Source: a virus
Reading direction: 5' to 3' (one strand)
Length of the DNA: 51,915 bases
Virus record (IMG/VR): IMGVR_UViG_3300050138_000383
Span: 1 to 51,915 of that record
Under the pieces are notes generated by a model. That model had not been told where the DNA came from. It saw only the letters and a program-made list of their open reading frames with translations, and ran no database searches. A program made the translations under genes and the position numbers. The stretch's first letter is position 1. Every line of letters starts with the position of its first letter. Shown here piece by piece: positions 48,380-51,915 of the stretch.

Positions 48380-48415
48380 AGTCGAGCGCAGCGAGGTGCG
48401 CGTAGCGCATAAAGG
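48380..48415. other. GC-rich inverted-repeat patch in an intergenic gap
   Basis: The 123-bp gap between 48330 and 48454 holds a GC-rich stretch with GAGCGCAGCGAGG followed by TGCGC-GTA-GCGCA, a perfect 5-bp stem. It is unlike the AT-rich surroundings. It could be a terminator remnant for the upstream ATP-grasp operon or a repeat-type element. No T-run follows. Confidence 0.35.
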
Positions 48416-48453
48416 GGTACAAAAGATTTTTGGTAGCGCAATGCGTAATTATT

Positions 48454-49233
48454 TCAGAATAGTGCTTCGACTGCCTGAATGATGGGGAGGACTGGCGCGG
48501 CATAAATGCCTGACGCATTGAAACAATTCAGTTCGAGAAGCTTTAGCTCTCCGCCGTCAGTCTTGCAAATGTCCATAACGTAAGCTTTTTCTGGACTCCA
48601 TATCTGGGCCATACGATTTGCAAAATCTACAATCTCTGCGGGCGCGTTTGGCTTCTTGTCGAGGATTGTGCGAAGGCGATATTTGGATGAAGAGACGACC
48701 TTGCCGTCAACGACGAACATGCGATATTCTTCGAACAGCGACTTGCACGGTGCAGCATAGACTTCCAGCTGATCGTCAAAAGTGTAGCCGCCTTCTTGTA
48801 CAGACTTAAGAAATTTCTCCCAGCCGTAGTAATCAACAACCGAACCTGAAAAGTCTTTGAAATCCCCGTTAGGCCTAACGAAAGTGAGGCCGTCTTTGTC
48901 CGCTATCCCTGGTAGGGATAATTCGCACATCTTTTGGACGCAGCCGTCGTAGTTGAGGAAGTTACGTCCGTACTTCTGTTTCCACAGACCTGGCCGGAAA
49001 TTGTCAGGATTAAAGAAAACGCCCCAGCCTTTCTTATGAGCATTCTTGATCAGACTTGTCGTGCCGTGGCAAACCGTGTTTGCACCTGGGGTGATCTCGA
49101 CGTCTGGGAGGTCGTCGGAAAAGGGAACGATCTCGATCATGCGGAACGAAGACTTGTTCTCAAGGAGCGCCATTTCCCAGCGGTGAACCTCTGAGGTCAA
49201 ATTTTTCTGCATGATCCAGACGACGTCTTTCAT
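48454..49233 (-). CDS. ATP-grasp domain protein (R2K clade)
   Basis: The 259-residue product is an ATP-grasp ligase-type enzyme, which joins a carboxylate to an amine or thiol using ATP. The C-terminal half shows the family's nucleotide and metal sites: EYRMFVVDGKVVSSSKYR, then YVMDICKTDGGELKLLELNCFNASG, noted here as YVMDICKTDGG and LLELNCFNASG with Glu and Asn metal ligands. The R-x-x and K residues fit the R2K clade common in phages. The start at 49233 is fixed by an ATGA overlap with the upstream stop; a longer frame would lie inside that gene. The substrate is unknown; peptide or protein tagging is suggested for relatives. Confidence in fold is good. Confidence 0.85.
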   Translation of the reverse strand: MKDVVWIMQKNLTSEVHRWEMALLENKSSFRMIEIVPFSDDLPDVEITPGANTVCHGTTSLIKNAHKKGWGVFFNPDNFRPGLWKQKYGRNFLNYDGCVQKMCELSLPGIADKDGLTFVRPNGDFKDFSGSVVDYYGWEKFLKSVQEGGYTFDDQLEVYAAPCKSLFEEYRMFVVDGKVVSSSKYRLRTILDKKPNAPAEIVDFANRMAQIWSPEKAYVMDICKTDGGELKLLELNCFNASGIYAAPVLPIIQAVEALF

Positions 49234-49544
49234 AACTTCTTCAATTCCTTTGCGGTCTCGCGCGCCCATCTCTCAAGATGCTTTGGAATCGGCAACTGAG
49301 CTTTTACCTTAGTTGTAAAAAGTACTCTAATGCCCGCAGGCGCTGAGGCTTCGATTTGCTCTTGCTGGTGACGAGTCAGGGCTTCGCTAGTGATTACATT
49401 GACTCTGCCTGTGCCGTCATCGCGAATCTCACAAGACTTGTGCCCCATCTTCTCAAGCAGATCCATCATGTCATGGGTCGACATTTGCGACAGACTTGGC
49501 GCTGTGTTTAAGAACGCTTTGGGATGATGACCGCAACGACACAT
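49230..49544 (-). CDS. Hypothetical protein (104 aa)
   Basis: The product begins MCRCGHHPKAFLNTAP and has a possible N-terminal metal site (CRCGHH). A helical segment (THDMMDLLEKMG), a strand-rich middle (GTGRVNVITSEAL) and a basic C-terminal helix (LERWARETAKELKKL) follow. It is translationally coupled to the ATP-grasp gene (ATGA) and could act with it. No family is recognised. Confidence 0.65.
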   Translation of the reverse strand: MCRCGHHPKAFLNTAPSLSQMSTHDMMDLLEKMGHKSCEIRDDGTGRVNVITSEALTRHQQEQIEASAPAGIRVLFTTKVKAQLPIPKHLERWARETAKELKKL

Positions 49545-49566
49545 TAGACTAACCTGTCACTTAGCT

Positions 49567-49794
49567 TCACCGGCTCACCTTTTTCAGAGCCTTGATAAGC
49601 TTTTTCACAGCATTTAAGGGCAATGAAATTTCCTGACTGACTGACCTTTGGGACTCGACGTGCTTGGTATCGACGAAGACGAATTTCTGACCCAGATCCT
49701 TTGTCAGATCGGACACCATAACTTTCACGGTCGTCTTGATCTTCTCGCCGTCGTTCTTGTCGGTGTATTTGTAGGAGAATTTAGCCTTTTTCAT
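49567..49794 (-). CDS. Hypothetical protein (75 aa)
   Basis: The start at 49794 (MKKAKFSYKYTDKND) is set by an ATGA overlap with the small membrane-protein gene upstream; the frame continues 11 codons further but inside that gene. The product is Lys-rich, with beta-like alternation (KIKTTVKVMVSDL, FVFVDTKHVE) and a basic C-terminal helix (LNAVKKLIKALKKV). Function unknown. Confidence 0.65.
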   Translation of the reverse strand: MKKAKFSYKYTDKNDGEKIKTTVKVMVSDLTKDLGQKFVFVDTKHVESQRSVSQEISLPLNAVKKLIKALKKVSR

Positions 49795-49928
49795 AAAAAG
49801 AAAAACCATATCCCCAGCGTCGCCCACATAAGCTGGCTGGAATGAGGGTCGTTGTTCATATAGAGATACAGGGAAGCTCCCAGACCGCCGCAGATAATGA
49901 CTGATTTCCTGACTTCACGTAATGTCAT
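49791..49928 (-). CDS. Mini-gene: 45-residue membrane protein
   Basis: A short frame from ATG at 49928 encodes MTLREVRKSVIICGGLGASL and continues to MWATLGIWFFFL. It has two hydrophobic segments, so a small hairpin membrane protein is likely. Its start overlaps the end of the previous gene by 14 bp and its stop overlaps the next start as ATGA, the same junction style used throughout this operon. That is the main evidence that it is real. It is too short for usual ORF length limits. Confidence 0.6.
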   Translation of the reverse strand: MTLREVRKSVIICGGLGASLYLYMNNDPHSSQLMWATLGIWFFFL

Positions 49929-50310
49929 TTGGTGCCTTATGTTTGTGTTCGACGTAGTTGTGGATCGCATTGTCTATGAGTTCTTGGAAGTAGCTTCCCG
50001 CGATAAAGGCGCACAGCATGCATGACCCAAGGCTATCACCAGACTGAGCGTTAAGAAACCCCATACCGCCCCAAACGATGAGCATGGCTAGTGGCATTTT
50101 CCAGCGTTTATACATGGGAGTCTCCCTCTTTATTTTGAGAGCCAGGGCTCGTTTCTGAAATTGTAACATACGCGCGTGCATTTGATCAATCTTAGCATCA
50201 GGGCATTCGGCAAGGGTCTTAAAAAGCCTTGCACCGTCCGACGCCCATTTGGGCGCATTGGTCGTTTTGAAGTACTCGAAAAGGGCAGCCCTTTTATCAA
50301 TATCGCTCAT
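49915..50310 (-). CDS. Membrane protein (131 aa)
   Basis: A soluble charged N-terminal half (ALFEYFKTTNAPKWASDG, QMHARMLQFQKRALALKIK) is followed by two hydrophobic segments (MPLAMLIVWGGMGFL and CMLCAFIAGSYFQELI) and a His-rich end (HNYVEHKHKAPND). It is probably anchored in the inner membrane with the N-terminus in the cytoplasm. It overlaps the upstream gene as ATGA and the mini-gene downstream by 14 bp. Function unknown. Confidence 0.7.
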   Translation of the reverse strand: MSDIDKRAALFEYFKTTNAPKWASDGARLFKTLAECPDAKIDQMHARMLQFQKRALALKIKRETPMYKRWKMPLAMLIVWGGMGFLNAQSGDSLGSCMLCAFIAGSYFQELIDNAIHNYVEHKHKAPNDIT

Positions 50311-50537
50311 ACAATCTGACCCTCTGTAATAAACACCCAGTCGGTAGCGCGAAGCGAATCGCAGTGAAACGACAGGGAGACATAAGCATCGTACTTATTG
50401 GACCAGTTTATGCGTCCTTTGGAGTTTTCTCGATACGTGTCAACAACGCGCCATTTTCCATTTTCACCATGTAACTCGCGCGCGAAGACTAGCTTAGGAT
50501 TGTGCCTAGTTTGGAGCAGTACTTCTTGCAGGGTCAT
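50307..50537 (-). CDS. Hypothetical protein (76 aa)
   Basis: The product has an N-terminal helix (TLQEVLLQTRHNPKLVFA) and a beta-rich rest (NGKWRVVDTYRENSKGRI, AYVSLSFHCDSL, DWVFITEGQIV). It is coupled to the 21-codon mini-gene upstream by an ATGA overlap and to the membrane-protein gene downstream in the same way. No family is recognised. Confidence 0.65.
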   Translation of the reverse strand: MTLQEVLLQTRHNPKLVFARELHGENGKWRVVDTYRENSKGRINWSNKYDAYVSLSFHCDSLRATDWVFITEGQIV

Positions 50538-50599
50538 GTTTGATCTACCTTACATTCCTTTTTACAATATGAACAAGACAGCGTTTTAGGTTGTTTCAT
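50534..50599 (-). CDS. Mini-gene: 21-residue Cys-rich peptide
   Basis: ATG at 50599 follows AAAGGG at 7-nt spacing and a promoter-like element at 50623-50650. The product MKQPKTLSCSYCKKECKVDQ (plus Thr) has three Cys residues in a CxxC-KKEC arrangement, similar to half a zinc knuckle. Its stop overlaps the next start as ATGA. It could be a tiny metal-binding protein or a translated leader that couples ribosomes onto the downstream gene. Confidence 0.55.
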   Translation of the reverse strand: MKQPKTLSCSYCKKECKVDQT

Positions 50600-50622
50600 T
50601 TGGCACCCTTTCTACTGTTTTC

Positions 50623-50650
50623 AGAATACCACATGGGTTATGCAGGTCAA
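50623..50650 (-). promoter_or_regulatory. Candidate sigma-70-type promoter for the 50599-to-48454 operon
   Basis: On the minus strand TTGACC (50650-50645) and TATTCT (50628-50623) are separated by 16 bp. The -35 box overlaps the stop of the HNH gene. It would start transcription about 15 nt before the mini-gene's ribosome binding site. Confidence 0.5.
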
Positions 50651-51246
50651 GTACTTTTTACAGACTTCTTTTCGCGTATGAGACGAATGTCGTTATTAGT
50701 CTTAACAATGTGGTCTTCCCACCATAGCGGGCGCAAATTCTCAAATCGACAAGCTGCGGCAAAACTTTCTGGACCTTCTAGATAGGCCAAGGCCAGACTT
50801 TTAATGTGATCTATCTGCCAGGTGGCGGGACCATGGCCGTAAGTCTCCCAGGTCATTCTAGAATCAAACTGGGCTTCTAGATGGGCGATCAAGGTGACGC
50901 TCGTACAACCAAGGGTCTTGGAATATCTACAGGATTTAGACTTCATGAATTGCCAAGTCCATTTGCCCACGTTGTAGACCGCCCTGACCTGTGGATTGTC
51001 CACGCGCTTTTTAACAGCCTTCTGATTGAGCACCTTCTTATTGGTTTCGTAATATTGTTTGCGGTATTCCCTCCTATTGGTTTTGGGGCGCTTGTCCGAT
51101 ACTTTCTTCGTACAGCCCTTGCAGTGTGGAGATAGGCCGCATTGTACGCGATTTGAGACCTGAAAATGATCTGTGGTTGCTGGGAACTCATTTAGACAGG
51201 TTAGGCAGACTTTGTGATCGGGCTGAGACGGCAGTTTCTTTTTCAT
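50647..51246 (-). CDS. HNH endonuclease with zinc finger (homing type)
   Basis: The 199-residue basic protein has N-terminal CLTC and CKGC zinc pairs and a C-terminal nuclease motif: WQIDHIKSLALAYL, then ENLRPLWWEDHIVKTNND. The lead-in MTWETYGHG matches the MSWEN(H/Y)G of the two other copies in this window. The middle is an Arg/Lys/Tyr-rich linker likely to contact DNA. It is probably a free-standing homing endonuclease. It sits beside the repeat-rich intergenic region at 51247-51769, which could hold its target or reflect past insertion. Its own promoter is not clear. Confidence 0.85.
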   Translation of the reverse strand: MKKKLPSQPDHKVCLTCLNEFPATTDHFQVSNRVQCGLSPHCKGCTKKVSDKRPKTNRREYRKQYYETNKKVLNQKAVKKRVDNPQVRAVYNVGKWTWQFMKSKSCRYSKTLGCTSVTLIAHLEAQFDSRMTWETYGHGPATWQIDHIKSLALAYLEGPESFAAACRFENLRPLWWEDHIVKTNNDIRLIREKKSVKST

Positions 51247-51498
51247 ACAAGGAAGATTGCATCAGATGACACAGACACACGCAGTTAAATATGGTAGAAT
51301 TTTTTTGGAAATTTTCTAGTCCGCACAGCAGGTAAATTATCTACAGGGCTAGATGCAATCCATATGCCAGACCCCGAGATACGCCTCAGAGTGATAATGC
51401 TCAATTGATTCAGTAAGTTAAGACGTGTCAAAGCTCTAGACGCCTCAGTCTGGTATGTCAAATGAGACTAGCCATGCCAACTTCCCCCTTGCAAGACT

Positions 51499-51709
51499 TA
51501 GGCCAACGTAGCATAGTGAGACGTGACAGATGCAGATTCCCATTATGAGACATTGGGTGTTGACGTCTTAGACATTGACCAATAGTTCGTCAATCTGCAT
51601 AAGTGCATGTATTGACTAAGCTATTGACCGATTTACTCAATTAGTGCCCAATAGTTCGACGTTTCTCATATAGGGATAACGTGTGATTTCAATGGGTTAC
51701 GTTGGCCTA
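51499..51709. repeat. 12-bp perfect inverted repeat with 187-bp loop
   Basis: TAGGCCAACGTA at 51499-51510 is the exact reverse complement of TACGTTGGCCTA at 51698-51709. The arms enclose the other repeats and all four TTGAC hexamers. This is too long a match to expect by chance in a few hundred bases, so paired protein binding or a large stem is plausible. Confidence 0.7.
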
Positions 51710-51752
51710 TTCCGTGCAATAGGTTAGTGTATCCAATGCATAACGCATGGAT
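51706..51752 (+). promoter_or_regulatory. Two hairpins in the leader of the gene at 51770
   Basis: CCTATT-ccgtgc-AATAGG (51706-51723) is a perfect 6-bp stem. ATCC-a-ATGC-ataac-GCAT-GGAT (51731-51752) is an 8-bp stem with one bulged A, ending 3 nt before AAAAGGAG. Leader hairpins of this type can protect a strongly expressed mRNA or control access to the ribosome binding site. Confidence 0.45.
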
Positions 51753-51769
51753 CAAAAGGAGACATTACC

Positions 51770-51915
51770 ATGGCACTATTAAATCAGTCCGGCCAACCCC
51801 TCGTCGCGACTCAAAGTGAGACACCTGTGAATAGCTTCACTCAAGAGCAGCGCCACGAGTCCAAATCGGCCAAATTCGTTCCAATCGCTCCAAAATGGGG
51901 CGCTGAAATCCTGCG
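51770..51915 (+). CDS. Start of an unidentified gene (partial, cut by right edge)
   Basis: ATG at 51770 follows AAGGAG with 8-nt spacing and two leader hairpins. The 48 visible codons read MALLNQSGQPLVATQSETPV and on to PIAPKWGAEILR, with no stop before the edge. The Gln/Ser-rich, flexible N-terminus would fit a processed or disordered start of a virion protein, but the visible part is too short to assign. The elaborate leader suggests strong or controlled expression. Confidence 0.65.
   Translation, partial: MALLNQSGQPLVATQSETPVNSFTQEQRHESKSAKFVPIAPKWGAEIL

Larger units (their letters stand above)
51247..51769. promoter_or_regulatory. 523-bp intergenic region with inverted repeats, TTGAC cluster and 5'-UTR hairpins
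   Basis: No credible gene or RNA gene is seen. Structure includes a 12-bp perfect inverted repeat TAGGCCAACGTA (51499-51510 and 51698-51709), a 9-bp inverted repeat ATGCAGATT/AATCTGCAT (51530-51538, 51592-51600), and direct repeats CCAATAGTTCG (51579, 51648) and ACGCCTCAG (51381, 51440). Four TTGAC hexamers occur at 51560, 51575, 51612 and 51624. TTGACC at 51575 with CATAAG at 51598 (17-bp spacing) is the best promoter candidate toward the plus-strand gene. The region separates divergent genes and may act as control region, origin or packaging-related site. Confidence 0.6.

Noticed and set aside
48380-48415. Rho-independent terminator after the ATP-grasp operon
   Set aside because: A GC-rich stem is present, but no T-run follows on either strand, so it is listed only as a GC-rich patch.
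51364-51408. 14-codon frame in the repeat-rich intergenic region
   Set aside because: No ribosome binding site, no coupling to a neighbour and no distinctive composition.

Overview
The window is part of the genome of a large, double-stranded DNA tailed phage with a contractile (myovirus-type) tail. It carries baseplate wedge, hub, spike and tape-measure genes, repetitive tail fibres, a lytic transglycosylase, free-standing homing-type nucleases, a phage-encoded tRNA and a dense block of small, translationally coupled accessory genes. No integrase, repressor, plasmid or chromosomal housekeeping genes are visible. The host cannot be named. The clearest promoters match bacterial sigma-70 spacing (TTGACA, 17 bp, TACATT), so a Gram-negative-like host sigma factor is likely for part of transcription.

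Layout. (1) 1-10404, minus strand: a tail gene cut by the window edge and two giant fibre or baseplate-fibre genes. (2) 10408-12612: an HNH nuclease, then a short plus-strand cassette (zinc-ribbon protein, lytic transglycosylase, DEDDh exonuclease, small membrane protein). (3) 12503-33179, minus strand: the tail/baseplate operon, running from a tape-measure-like protein through hub, spike, small membrane genes, a LysM+gp25-like fusion and a 2561-residue baseplate J-like protein to two further baseplate genes. It is interrupted by a plus-strand HNH nuclease coupled to an exported metalloprotease. (4) 33301-33949, plus strand: a small gene and dUTPase. (5) 33899-46482, minus strand: about 30 tightly packed genes, most joined by ATGA, GTGA or TAATG stop/start overlaps. 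They include peptide deformylase, an Rnl1-like RNA ligase, a polynucleotide kinase/phosphatase, a short CCA-adding-type nucleotidyltransferase, a PTH2-like peptidyl-tRNA hydrolase, another nucleotidyltransferase, three HAD phosphatases, a metallophosphoesterase, a SLOG-type protein, a Fis-type HTH protein, tRNA-Ala(TGC) and a GIY-YIG nuclease. (6) 46527-47410, plus strand: two tandem paralogues. (7) 47407-51246, minus strand: an R2K-type ATP-grasp protein, small membrane proteins, two mini-genes below the usual ORF size limit and an HNH nuclease. (8) 51247-51769: a 523-bp non-coding region rich in inverted and direct repeats, leading into a plus-strand gene cut by the right edge.

How the genes work together. 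Region 3 builds the contractile tail tip, and region 1 supplies receptor-binding or adhesive fibres. The accessory operon looks like an RNA-repair and translation-maintenance island: end healing, sealing, 3' CCA repair, peptidyl-tRNA recycling and N-terminal deformylation. That set would suit a phage facing host anticodon nucleases, though this role is inferred.

The most notable observation is that two different virion proteins each carry a DUF3494 (ice-binding-protein-like, beta-solenoid) domain. Their DNA is identical over 122 bp, which points to recent exchange between a tail fibre and an oversized baseplate J-like protein. The start codons reported here were refined from stop/start overlaps and ribosome binding sites where these were informative.
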